In this document: positions 1 to 7,184 of the stretch, in pieces
Position numbering within the stretch: the stretch's first letter is position 1
Layout of the letters: the number at the start of each line of letters is the position of its first letter
Assembly: GCA_938044055.1 (NCBI GenBank)
Contig: CALIQO010000071.1
Coordinates: forward strand, 1 to 10,727
Length of the DNA: 10,727 nucleotides
Source: an uncultured Saprospiraceae bacterium
GTDB taxonomy: Bacteria; Bacteroidota; Bacteroidia; Chitinophagales; Saprospiraceae
Direction: 5' to 3'
Translations under genes and position numbers: made by a program
Notes under the pieces: model-generated
What the model was told of the DNA's origin: nothing
Databases searched by the model: none
Seen by the model: the letters and a program-made list of their open reading frames with translations, nothing else

Positions 1-2861
1 ATACCCTCTATGAGATAACATCCTTTTCCTTTAAACGGGTAGGCTGCTAAGCTAGGGGGAAAGTGTGTCGTGTCAAAAAAATCGCCACTCGTATCCAACC
101 AGGTACCGAAGTTCATCAACCTCTTATTGACCGTAGTGACGTTTTTGCGGGCGACGTAGTAGCCCAGCATCTTCACCTTCTTTCCTAAAAAACGGTTCAT
201 CTGGTCGGTCACAATCTCCCCTCTATACTTCGTCTTCAATAAGTCGAATGGTGAACACAGGGGGAAGCCCAGCAACTCAATTTCATCGAATGCCTGCTCA
301 TGTGGTCCTTCATCCAGAATAGGCAGTTCATAGTCTTCTCGGTCTACGCCAAATATGCTGCGCTCCATCACATGTTCTTTTTTCACCTGACTATGGACGG
401 CGTTTTTCTCCCACATAAGTGCGTACTTATTCTTCCCCGTAAATCGAAAGGCCCCGATCCTAATCAATATCTCGAGTTGGTCCTTAGAGATGTCAAGCCT
501 ACTGACGAAGTCTTCTAGGTCTAAAAATGCGCCCCCTTCTATTCTTTCTTCTACAATCGTTGCGGCTACTTTTTTCTCAAGATCTGCAATATGAATCAAG
601 CCTATGTAGATCGACTTCACGATAATTGTCGACAAGTAATTGCTGTGATTTACACATGGTGCCTCTATGATGGCTCCACACATCCTCGCCTCGTGGATGT
701 ACAACTCCGTCGAGTAAAACCCTCCGAAATTGTTGATAACCGCCGTCATAAACTCAAGGGGAAAATAAGTCTTGAGGTATAAACTCTGAAACGACTCTAC
801 TGCGAAACTCGCCGAGTGCGCCTTGCAGAAAGAGTAGCCACTGAAACTTTCTATCTGTCTCCACACTTCTCTCGATAACTCATCAGGATAACCCCGCTTC
901 TTACAATTGATAAAATACTTCTGTTGCAATCGCTCGAAGGTGTCCGAGTTTTTTTTCTTTCCCGTCATGATTCTCCGCAACACATCCGACTCATCCAGAT
1001 CCAGTCCGGAGAAGTGATGCACTATCTTCATCACGTCTTCTTGATAGACCATGACGCCATAGGTCTCTCCGAGGTGTTCCTCGAAGACAGGATGGATGTA
1101 GGTATAAGATTGTGGATTGTGGTACCGATGGATATATTCTCGCATCATTCCAGACTTCGCAACCCCGGGACGAATGATGGAACTCGCCGCCACAAGGTGT
1201 ACATAATCCTTACACTCAAGCTTCGTCAGAAGTCCGCGCATGGCCGGCGACTCGATGTAAAAACATCCGATACACTTGCCCGATTGCAATTGTGCCCGGA
1301 CGCGTTCGTCTTCTTTTATCATGTCTATCTTATGGATGTCTACAGATCGCCCTTGGTTGTGCTTAATCAACTTAACCGCGTCCTTGATGTGGCCGAGTCC
1401 GCGCTGACTCAGGATATCATACTTATGAAACTGTAGGTCTTCTGCGCCATACATATCGAAGTGGGTCACGGGAAACCCCTTAGGCATCATCTGTAATGCC
1501 GTGTAATAGTTGAGCGGTTCTTCACTGATCAGGATACCACCAGCATGTATGGAGAGGTAGTTAGGAAACCCTTCGATTTTTTTTCCATGCTTAAAGATGT
1601 GCTTAGCATATGGATGGTGGCGTTCCGTCGCCAGTGGGTTGCTTACGATCAGGTCGATGTCTGCCTTAGGCAGACCGAAGACTTTTCCGAGTTCTCGGAT
1701 GATGGATTTTCCTTTAAAAGTATTGTACGTTGCGAGCAGTGCCGTATGCTCTTTTCCGTATCTTTTAAAAACATAATCCGTTACATCATCCCGCTCGTCC
1801 CAGGAAAAATCTATGTCGAAATCCGGTGGCGAACTCCGGTGTGGATTTATAAATCGTTCGAAATATAAGTCGAGATCAAGGGGGTCTACATCTGTGATCA
1901 TCAAGTTAAAAGCCACTATAGAATTAGCCCCGCTTCCTCTTCCGACATGATGGTATCCAGCGTTGCGTGCATAGCGGACGATGTCCCAGGTAATCAGGAA
2001 GTAAGGCGCGAAACCTAGACGCTCCACCACAGACAGTTCCTTCTTCGTACGCTTCATCGCGTGGTGGTTTCTTTCACCATAACGTTCTATGCAACCATTG
2101 ATGGCAAGTTTATAAAGGAGTTGTTTGTCTCCTTCTTCACTCCCGGTAAATGTTCTGCGGTTGTTCTTAAAACTGCTCCGCATGTCGATGCTACAGTTGT
2201 CTAAAATATGTTCCGTATTCTCAATCACCTGTGGATACGCACGATAGGTTTCCTTCAGCTTAGAATCAGAAAGAAATACTTCTGAAGCCTTAGCGCACTG
2301 ACCGAGTTCTAGTTTCGGTAAGATGACATTAAGGTCGATGCAGCGCAAGAGGCGATGGGTGTTGTAATCTGATTGTCCAGCGAAAGTAACCGGTGCCCAT
2401 ACGACTAATTTTTCTTGATACTTCCGCAAGTAAGAACTATAGAGTGCATTCACTTCTTCTGGTCGGACTCCGATGTACTCATACGACGCTAGCTTGCCGA
2501 TGGGCTTCGGCAACTTCTTATATATGGTATATGCGTTTTTCAATTCTGGCCCTACTTCTGGAAGTTCTTGATCTTCTAGACTGTGTGCCGTCAACCAGTG
2601 ATTGATCTCTCTCCACCCTTCTTTATTCTGTGCTATACAGACGTAGAGAAACTCGTGGTTTCTATTTCTAAACTCTACGCCTAGTATGGGTTTTATATCC
2701 CGCTTCTTGCACGCCTCGATAAAAGTATACGAGGCCGATGTATTGTTGATGTCCGTCAATACCAATCGTTTTACTCCACACTGGCGAGCACGGTCTACCA
2801 GTTCTTCTGGCGAGAAGGTCCCATACTTAAGGCTGAAATAGGTGTGACAATTGAGATACAT
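1..2861 (-). CDS. dnaE: DNA polymerase III alpha subunit, short Bacteroidota form (C-terminus cut by window edge)
   Basis: This is a C-family replicative-type DNA polymerase that adds deoxynucleotides to a primer in the cytoplasm. The frame is open without a stop from 2861 to the left edge, giving 953 codons. From the N-terminus I see a PHP domain (about 1-200) starting MYLNCHTYFSLKYG; the palm with GRGSGANS near residue 306 and PPDFDIDFSW near 346, which supplies the catalytic Asp pair D349/D351; a third palm Asp in KYDILSQRGLG (D482); the fingers motif HSASFAVESFQSLYLK near 680; a helix-hairpin-helix region around 755-830; and an OB fold from about 895 that runs off the edge. The family form is about 980 residues, so roughly 30 are missing. 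The PHP metal site looks degraded (NCH and TDIN in place of HxH and TDH), so PHP proofreading is unlikely. The chosen ATG gives the family N-terminus; the frame upstream is open to a TAA near 2934 but has no ATG. In Bacteroidota such genes often sit with a dinB-type polymerase; none is upstream here. It may serve repair or translesion synthesis beside a longer main alpha subunit (inference). Confidence 0.95.
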   Translation of the reverse strand, partial: MYLNCHTYFSLKYGTFSPEELVDRARQCGVKRLVLTDINNTSASYTFIEACKKRDIKPILGVEFRNRNHEFLYVCIAQNKEGWREINHWLTAHSLEDQELPEVGPELKNAYTIYKKLPKPIGKLASYEYIGVRPEEVNALYSSYLRKYQEKLVVWAPVTFAGQSDYNTHRLLRCIDLNVILPKLELGQCAKASEVFLSDSKLKETYRAYPQVIENTEHILDNCSIDMRSSFKNNRRTFTGSEEGDKQLLYKLAINGCIERYGERNHHAMKRTKKELSVVERLGFAPYFLITWDIVRYARNAGYHHVGRGSGANSIVAFNLMITDVDPLDLDLYFERFINPHRSSPPDFDIDFSWDERDDVTDYVFKRYGKEHTALLATYNTFKGKSIIRELGKVFGLPKADIDLIVSNPLATERHHPYAKHIFKHGKKIEGFPNYLSIHAGGILISEEPLNYYTALQMMPKGFPVTHFDMYGAEDLQFHKYDILSQRGLGHIKDAVKLIKHNQGRSVDIHKIDMIKEDERVRAQLQSGKCIGCFYIESPAMRGLLTKLECKDYVHLVAASSIIRPGVAKSGMMREYIHRYHNPQSYTYIHPVFEEHLGETYGVMVYQEDVMKIVHHFSGLDLDESDVLRRIMTGKKKNSDTFERLQQKYFINCKKRGYPDELSREVWRQIESFSGYSFCKAHSASFAVESFQSLYLKTYFPLEFMTAVINNFGGFYSTELYIHEARMCGAIIEAPCVNHSNYLSTIIVKSIYIGLIHIADLEKKVAATIVEERIEGGAFLDLEDFVSRLDISKDQLEILIRIGAFRFTGKNKYALMWEKNAVHSQVKKEHVMERSIFGVDREDYELPILDEGPHEQAFDEIELLGFPLCSPFDLLKTKYRGEIVTDQMNRFLGKKVKMLGYYVARKNVTTVNKRLMNFGTWLDTSGDFFDTTHFPPSLAAYPFKGKGCYLIEG

Positions 2862-3015
2862 GTCGGTGTTTTCGTCTTTTTGTAACAGAAAAAGCCGACC
2901 AATATCCGATAAAATTATGGATGAATCAAGTGTTCTTTAAAAGAAATTAAAGACAGAAAATACACCCGCCTATATGTAATGGAAAATTCAGAAAGAAAAC
3001 AATATAGGAATGATC

Positions 3016-3420
3016 TCAATCTCTCGGAGGCTTCTGTCGCATCTTCTTAACCAGAGAACGTTTCGATTTGTTTTTCATCCTTTCCGCCTTAGCAGCTGCA
3101 GAAGGGCGAGATTTTTTTCTCTTCTTCTTAATCACAAGCGCTTCCGTTATAATGGCGTCAAAGCGCTTGACGACCATAAGTTTATTCCCATGTTGAGAAC
3201 GCTTCCTGTCGTAAGAAAGAATCAGTACACCTTCTTTATTGATCCGGTTTTTCAAGGCAAGGTTGATCCGGTTTTTTTCTTCTTGTTTTAGAAATTGTGA
3301 ATTCCCGACATCGAACATCAATACAACCTTCGTCTCCACCTTGTTGACATGTTGTCCACCGCTCCCACCAGAGCGAGCTGTGGTAAAATTTAGTTCTTTA
3401 TGGAGGTCAGGTAGATTCAT
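3016..3420 (-). CDS. arfB: Alternative ribosome-rescue factor ArfB (YaeJ/ICT1-type peptidyl-tRNA hydrolase)
   Basis: ArfB frees stalled ribosomes that have no stop codon in the A site: its basic tail enters the empty mRNA channel and its GGQ loop hydrolyses the peptidyl-tRNA ester. The 134-residue product (E. coli ArfB has 140) begins MNLPDLHKELNFTTARSGGS. The GGQ motif is at residues 21-23 within SGGSGGQHVNKVETKV, the signature of this family. An RSQ motif follows in the catalytic domain, and the last ~40 residues form a Lys/Arg-rich tail with the family's RPS...K...KMRQKP pattern. The tail length and lack of a codon-recognition domain separate it from RF1/RF2. The same frame stays open upstream to an ATG at 3570, but those 50 extra residues match nothing in the family and would overlap the divergent frame, so I take the ATG at 3420. 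dnaE follows on the same strand after 154 nt. Function is confident; the exact start is nearly so. Confidence 0.93.
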   Translation of the reverse strand: MNLPDLHKELNFTTARSGGSGGQHVNKVETKVVLMFDVGNSQFLKQEEKNRINLALKNRINKEGVLILSYDRKRSQHGNKLMVVKRFDAIITEALVIKKKRKKSRPSAAAKAERMKNKSKRSLVKKMRQKPPRD

Positions 3421-3597
3421 GTTATAGAAAAAGTAACGTGCCTTCTTTAGGTTTTTGGTCCCGTGAAAATAGTTAAATTTTATATTGCTATCTTGAAAAA
3501 GGAAATCGATTTTACACACAACAGTTTCAAGCATTAAGCAGTCATGCCAACGAATAAAAACGACAAACACATTATTCTATTCTTAGATAGAACGATA

Positions 3598-4893
3598 ATG
3601 TTAGATCACCCCTCTAGCCTCCATGCTATAAAACTAGGAGAACAAGCTTATAGTCTGATTGATGAAACCAATAAGGAAGTCTATGAATCGCCGTTAAAAA
3701 GAAGAAGCGATGGTTCTTATGAGCTTACTAATTTTAATTCTGGCAAAAGTGCTTTCTTAAATGAGATAAAAGAAAATGCATACGCGCTGAGGCTTGAAGA
3801 AAACGAAGAGCCTTTCATGATATTATCGTCTCTGGTAAAATCACAATTAGACACACATTTAAAACAATATTCAGAATTAGGATACTTAGAATTCAATAAA
3901 GAAATGCTTCCATTAAGCAATAAAAAAATATCGGTGTCCAGATATATACGACTTAAAGATTATGGTGGAAAACACACCTTGCAGTTAATATCTGATCAGC
4001 GTATAAAAGCAGAATTTCCCATTATTGAACTAAACGAAAATCAGATAACTATCACGGACATTCATTCAGAAAACCCGGAAACATTAATAAGACTGTATGA
4101 TGTTGCTTTTCTTTCTGAAAAACCAACCGAGAAAACTGAATCCACAATAAAAAACTTCGAATCATATAAAGCTTACAAAACAGAATACCTCAACAAGAAG
4201 GAAGAAAGCATCAATTTTAATCTTAATTCATACTTAAAAACAAGAGCAGTTGCCCTCCCTAGTATAAAAGACTGGAAAGATTTAATCCATGACCTATACT
4301 CTGCAGAAAACAATCAGATTGCAAAAATATTTCTCAGTTCCATTACTGTAATACCTAAGCCATACCGCACAAGTGTTCTAGAATACTTAATGATAACCGG
4401 CCAGAAACAAAAAGCGGGTACCATACTTAAGAAAGGCAGAACGAATAAAGAATGGCTTAGCGAGTTATTCTTATGGATGTCTGATTATAAGATGTCAGGT
4501 CCTTTGGAACTTATATCCTACCTATTGCAGAAATCTCTAAAAGACAGCTTCTACACTCTTCCTAGCTTAAGTGTCCAAGGTGATAAATATCGTCTTGCAT
4601 ACTACGATGGAAAATTTCAAAACAAAGGCACCATCACTATAGATGATGGTACTGAAGACTGGATAACAACATTCTATTTACAATTACAAAATTTTCTCTT
4701 CGGCCAAATTCACAAAACGAACAATTATAGCAAACTTGCTTCATACGCTCAGTGTCTGTTCAAGGATGAAAACCTCTACCTTCCTTCTATAAAACCCAGA
4801 GCTATAGAATCCCTTCAACAATTAAAGAATCAAGAGATAAGGTACAATTTTCTAGATGGAGAAACAGATGAGTCGTGGCACGACTTAGACTAG
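3598..4893 (+). CDS. Conserved-looking hypothetical protein, soluble, function unknown
   Basis: I do not recognise this 431-residue protein. It has no signal peptide, no membrane segment and no Cys-rich or nucleotide-binding motif, so it is probably cytoplasmic. The N-terminal ~185 residues look beta-rich with alternating charged strands (MLDHPSSLHAIKLGEQAYSL at the start). A Lys/Glu-rich linker lies around 180-215. Residues about 220-325 are predominantly helical and contain several Trp residues (KEWLSELFLWMSD), which could be a helical-repeat scaffold. A short beta-rich stretch (GDKYRLAYYDGKFQNKGTIT) and an acidic C-terminus ending DESWHDLD follow. An in-frame ATG at 3544, just after a TAA at 3535, would add 18 residues (MPTNKNDKHIILFLDRTI). 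I prefer 3598 because the product then begins close to its first predicted strand, but no ribosome-binding site decides between them. It is transcribed divergently from arfB and convergently with the beta-helix gene, so it is probably a single-gene unit. It is A/T-rich compared with dnaE. That it is a real gene is well supported by its length and protein-like composition. Confidence 0.85.
   Translation: MLDHPSSLHAIKLGEQAYSLIDETNKEVYESPLKRRSDGSYELTNFNSGKSAFLNEIKENAYALRLEENEEPFMILSSLVKSQLDTHLKQYSELGYLEFNKEMLPLSNKKISVSRYIRLKDYGGKHTLQLISDQRIKAEFPIIELNENQITITDIHSENPETLIRLYDVAFLSEKPTEKTESTIKNFESYKAYKTEYLNKKEESINFNLNSYLKTRAVALPSIKDWKDLIHDLYSAENNQIAKIFLSSITVIPKPYRTSVLEYLMITGQKQKAGTILKKGRTNKEWLSELFLWMSDYKMSGPLELISYLLQKSLKDSFYTLPSLSVQGDKYRLAYYDGKFQNKGTITIDDGTEDWITTFYLQLQNFLFGQIHKTNNYSKLASYAQCLFKDENLYLPSIKPRAIESLQQLKNQEIRYNFLDGETDESWHDLD
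4871..4885. terminator. Possible hairpin at the convergent gene ends
   Basis: The 15 bases AGTCGTGGCACGACT are a perfect odd palindrome. As RNA they can form a 6-bp stem (AGTCGT/ACGACT) with a GGC loop. The hairpin overlaps the last codons of the plus-strand hypothetical gene and lies 58 nt past the stop of the convergent beta-helix gene, so it could help end transcription from either side. No U-run follows directly on either strand, so a standard intrinsic terminator is not supported and this could be chance. Confidence 0.25.
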
Positions 4894-4942
4894 CAATAAT
4901 AATTTTATACTTAGAAAAAGGTTTCTACTGATATCATAATTA

Positions 4943-6925
4943 CTATTCTATTTTTATCAATTTAACAGTCTGTGCGCTTCCTGAAGCAAGATGGGTTATT
5001 TTAACGAAGTACATACCCGGGAGAAGTTCACTCAATCTGTTTTCTATGTTATTCTTAGAGCCTATATAAGATGACCATCTCTTTCCATGACTATTAAAAA
5101 TCTCTATTTTAAGGTCTCTGGGATAATCTGTTATGAGGTTAACGTGATCATAAAAAGGATTAGGATAAACGTCTACCCATTTTTCTTCTGCATAAATTCT
5201 ACTACTAGAAGTTGCGTCGAACACCGCTCCATATACAGGTAGCTCTTCTCCAAATTCCAGTGCTCCTCGATCTACCATTCCGTCTGATACATATGAATCA
5301 TTAAGATGGTCTATCGCTTCACCATTGTCGATAACTGACGATCCTGCTTTCGGTCTAAAATCTCTCTCACTCGGATCATACTCTACTGGGTATGGTTCTG
5401 GTAATGCTATGTTCTCGAAATCATCGAAAGTAACTTCTATGGCATTCCCTTCAAGTAGTCCACTAGCAATAAGTTCTGTAACTGTAGCATAACGCACATC
5501 ATTCCACTTAAACCATTCTGTACCAGACCCCCCTCCCCTTGTAGAAGTATAGGCGCCATAATCCCAGTCGTCATTACTCCCTTCTACCAGACCGAACATT
5601 TCGAAACAATACCTCGACGCAAGGATTACGTTGTTTCTATAAAATGTATTCTGCCATCCCGTCGGAGATTCCGTTGCATTGTTCTCGCTTACAATGGTGT
5701 TGTTAACCACAATGATTCCTGAGGGTCCTCGATTCATTTTTAAGGCGGTGTTTTCATAATTAAACAATTCATTCCTTAAGACATAAACCGGGCCGCCGAA
5801 AACCGGTGCAAGACTTATCCCTGCCCTACCGTTGTAACATCGATTGTTATAAATTCTGGTATTGCTTATGACACCGTCTACTTCGATGTGATCGTCGATG
5901 GCATTTTTAATATCATTGTTGTGGATATCTAGAGAATAGGAAACTTCATAGGGTGGTCCATCTGTAGAAATGCCGTCACCGAAATTCGAGATGGTGTTGT
6001 AACTGATAACATTGTTGTTGCCTCTTATATCGATTCCTCTTTCGTCTGGAATAGAAGATCCTGGCCAGCTACTTCTTCCTGTGATTTCATTGTTAGTAAT
6101 ATACTGATCGCCTTCTAAGCCTCCTTCTCTCCTATTTACATAACCATAATCGACGGCTTCTATTATGTTGTTTCTTACCGTTATGAATTGTGTATTCTGT
6201 GCATCGATTCCCCACTTACCATTTCGTATGAGAAATCCATCAATGATGATATTCCTAATTCCAAAATCAAAGGCACCCAAAGTTATAATCCCTCTATCCG
6301 TGTTTTCTCCATCAATTACAGCTCCATGCAATTCTTCACTCACGAAAGAAATATTGTTATCCGTAGAACCTGTAGTAAGCAACTCAAATGGTGCATACGT
6401 TCCTGAAGTTACAATAAAGAGATCTCCAGCTTGTGCGTTGTTGACTGCTTCTTGCATACCTAGAAAAGGATCAGACTGTAACCCAGATCCACCTCCATTT
6501 CCTGGGGCAACATACTTGATATTCGCTTGGCTGGGTTGAGGTATTTCTTTCGTAGCAATAGATGTGTTCTCAATAGTGCTTCCTCCATCGGGGTCTGTAA
6601 GCTCAATTTCTATATCATAGAATGCACCAGGAGTAAGATGCATTATACTCCCCGCATGAAAATTCATATCTAGTCTGGCACCATCAATTATTAAGTCTGG
6701 ATGTGCTCGCATGGTGGGAGCTGCGATTTTAAAATTATCCTCTGTAGATAATTTATACTTGACAACCATCTCACTGTTCTGGTTATCGTCACCGGTAAAA
6801 TCGTAATGGATGCTGATGTTGTTAAAAGTAGAAATAGCTTCTAAGTTGCCCTCTGATATTCCATCTTGAGCATTTAGAAAATTAAAACAACTTATGCAGA
6901 AGGTAATAAGTAGTGCTGTTCTCAT
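4943..6925 (-). CDS. Secreted right-handed beta-helix protein with T9SS type-A C-terminal sorting domain
   Basis: This 660-residue protein is exported and probably attached to the cell surface or released by the type IX secretion system. Residues 1-19 are a Sec signal peptide (MRTALLITFCISCFNFLNA). Residues about 28-128 resemble an Fn3-like beta-sandwich. From about 136, YVAPGNGGGSG...DPF opens a right-handed parallel beta-helix with repeated Asn-rich rungs such as ITVRNNIIEA, YITNNEITG, NVISYNTISNFGDGIS, LDIHNNDIKN, TRIYNNRCYNGRAGIS and IIVVNNTIVS, extending to about 440. The segment near 523-558 (DFRPKAGSSVIDNG...DRGALEFG) is the usual ending of this fold in Bacteroidota. Residues 583-660 are the sorting domain: VDVYPNPFYDHVNL, then LKIEIFNSHGK, LLPGMYFVKI and a terminal TVKLIKIE. 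The start is secure, since an in-frame TAA lies five codons upstream. Such helices occur in polysaccharide lyases and adhesins, but I cannot identify catalytic residues, so substrate and activity are unassigned. It is divergent from the membrane-protein gene and stands alone as a transcription unit. Confidence 0.93.
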   Translation of the reverse strand: MRTALLITFCISCFNFLNAQDGISEGNLEAISTFNNISIHYDFTGDDNQNSEMVVKYKLSTEDNFKIAAPTMRAHPDLIIDGARLDMNFHAGSIMHLTPGAFYDIEIELTDPDGGSTIENTSIATKEIPQPSQANIKYVAPGNGGGSGLQSDPFLGMQEAVNNAQAGDLFIVTSGTYAPFELLTTGSTDNNISFVSEELHGAVIDGENTDRGIITLGAFDFGIRNIIIDGFLIRNGKWGIDAQNTQFITVRNNIIEAVDYGYVNRREGGLEGDQYITNNEITGRSSWPGSSIPDERGIDIRGNNNVISYNTISNFGDGISTDGPPYEVSYSLDIHNNDIKNAIDDHIEVDGVISNTRIYNNRCYNGRAGISLAPVFGGPVYVLRNELFNYENTALKMNRGPSGIIVVNNTIVSENNATESPTGWQNTFYRNNVILASRYCFEMFGLVEGSNDDWDYGAYTSTRGGGSGTEWFKWNDVRYATVTELIASGLLEGNAIEVTFDDFENIALPEPYPVEYDPSERDFRPKAGSSVIDNGEAIDHLNDSYVSDGMVDRGALEFGEELPVYGAVFDATSSSRIYAEEKWVDVYPNPFYDHVNLITDYPRDLKIEIFNSHGKRWSSYIGSKNNIENRLSELLPGMYFVKITHLASGSAQTVKLIKIE

Positions 6926-7184
6926 GTATAATGATGCTTAATGGTAAATGGATGAAGGTATCCATATCTAGTAATATTAAAGTCATGGTTTACACCCCTT
7001 AATAGATTAAAGATATGTAGGTGAATTCCATGAGTTACCGACCTTGCCTTACACCACCCAGCAATGAAGTCTTTAACATTAACCGTGTTATTTTTCAGGT
7101 ATACCGTCTCTACATTCGTATATTAATGCTAGTATTTAAAATAACGCCATATTGTTCTAGCTAGAATAATTAAAACCAACCCCA
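6926..7184. promoter_or_regulatory. Divergent intergenic region carrying the promoters of two envelope genes
   Basis: These 259 bases separate the starts of the minus-strand beta-helix gene and the plus-strand membrane-protein gene and must hold both promoters, unless transcription comes from elsewhere. I looked for the Bacteroidota pattern (TTG near -33, TAnnTTTG near -7). On the minus strand TATCTTTA (7010-7017 on plus) is one base off the -7 element, but no TTG stands at the right distance. On the plus strand TATTTTTC (around 7088) is similarly imperfect. No ORF of useful length and no RNA gene is visible. A near-perfect palindrome at 7151-7170 is described separately. Confidence 0.45.
7151..7170. 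promoter_or_regulatory. Near-perfect 20-bp palindrome before the membrane-protein gene, possible operator
   Basis: ATTGTTCTAGCTAGAATAAT is symmetrical except for one mismatched pair. Its core TTCTAGCTAGAA is a perfect 12-bp palindrome. It ends 14 bases before the ATG at 7185, so it would lie in the 5' leader or overlap the transcription start. The symmetry and position suit a dimeric repressor or an mRNA hairpin, but the A/T-rich setting makes chance possible. No second copy was noticed in the window. Confidence 0.35.

Noticed and set aside
924..1868. Plus-strand ORFs of 170 and 107 codons (924-1436 and 1545-1868)
   Set aside because: They lie entirely antisense to dnaE, whose frame has all its catalytic motifs, and their products look like no known protein.
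2969..3008. Inverted repeat CCTATAT...ATATAGG between arfB and dnaE as a terminator
   Set aside because: The arms are only 7 bp and A/T-rich, the loop is 26 bases and no U-run follows on the minus strand.
3016..3420. Assignment as release factor RF2 or RF-H
   Set aside because: The protein has the GGQ domain but not the codon-recognition domain, and it ends in the basic tail diagnostic of ArfB.
3010..3427. Plus-strand ORFs of 93 and 62 codons across the arfB locus
   Set aside because: They are antisense to arfB; their Arg/Phe/Leu-rich composition is what the reverse of a Lys-rich tail gives.
4912..4927. Small hairpin TAGAAA-AAGG-TTTCTA between the convergent genes
   Set aside because: The 6-bp stem is almost all A/T and too weak to call a terminator.
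6165..6539. Plus-strand ORFs of 124 and 72 codons inside the beta-helix gene
   Set aside because: They are antisense shadows of a gene with a clear signal peptide, repeat fold and sorting domain.
4943..6925. Assignment as a chondroitinase-B/alginate-lyase (PL6) enzyme
   Set aside because: The fold is compatible, but I could not locate the expected catalytic Lys/Arg pair and acidic metal ligands, so only the fold and export route are claimed.
6926..7184. Bacteroidota consensus promoters (TTG / TAnnTTTG)
   Set aside because: The nearest -7 matches (TATCTTTA and TATTTTTC) each miss a base and lack a properly spaced TTG.
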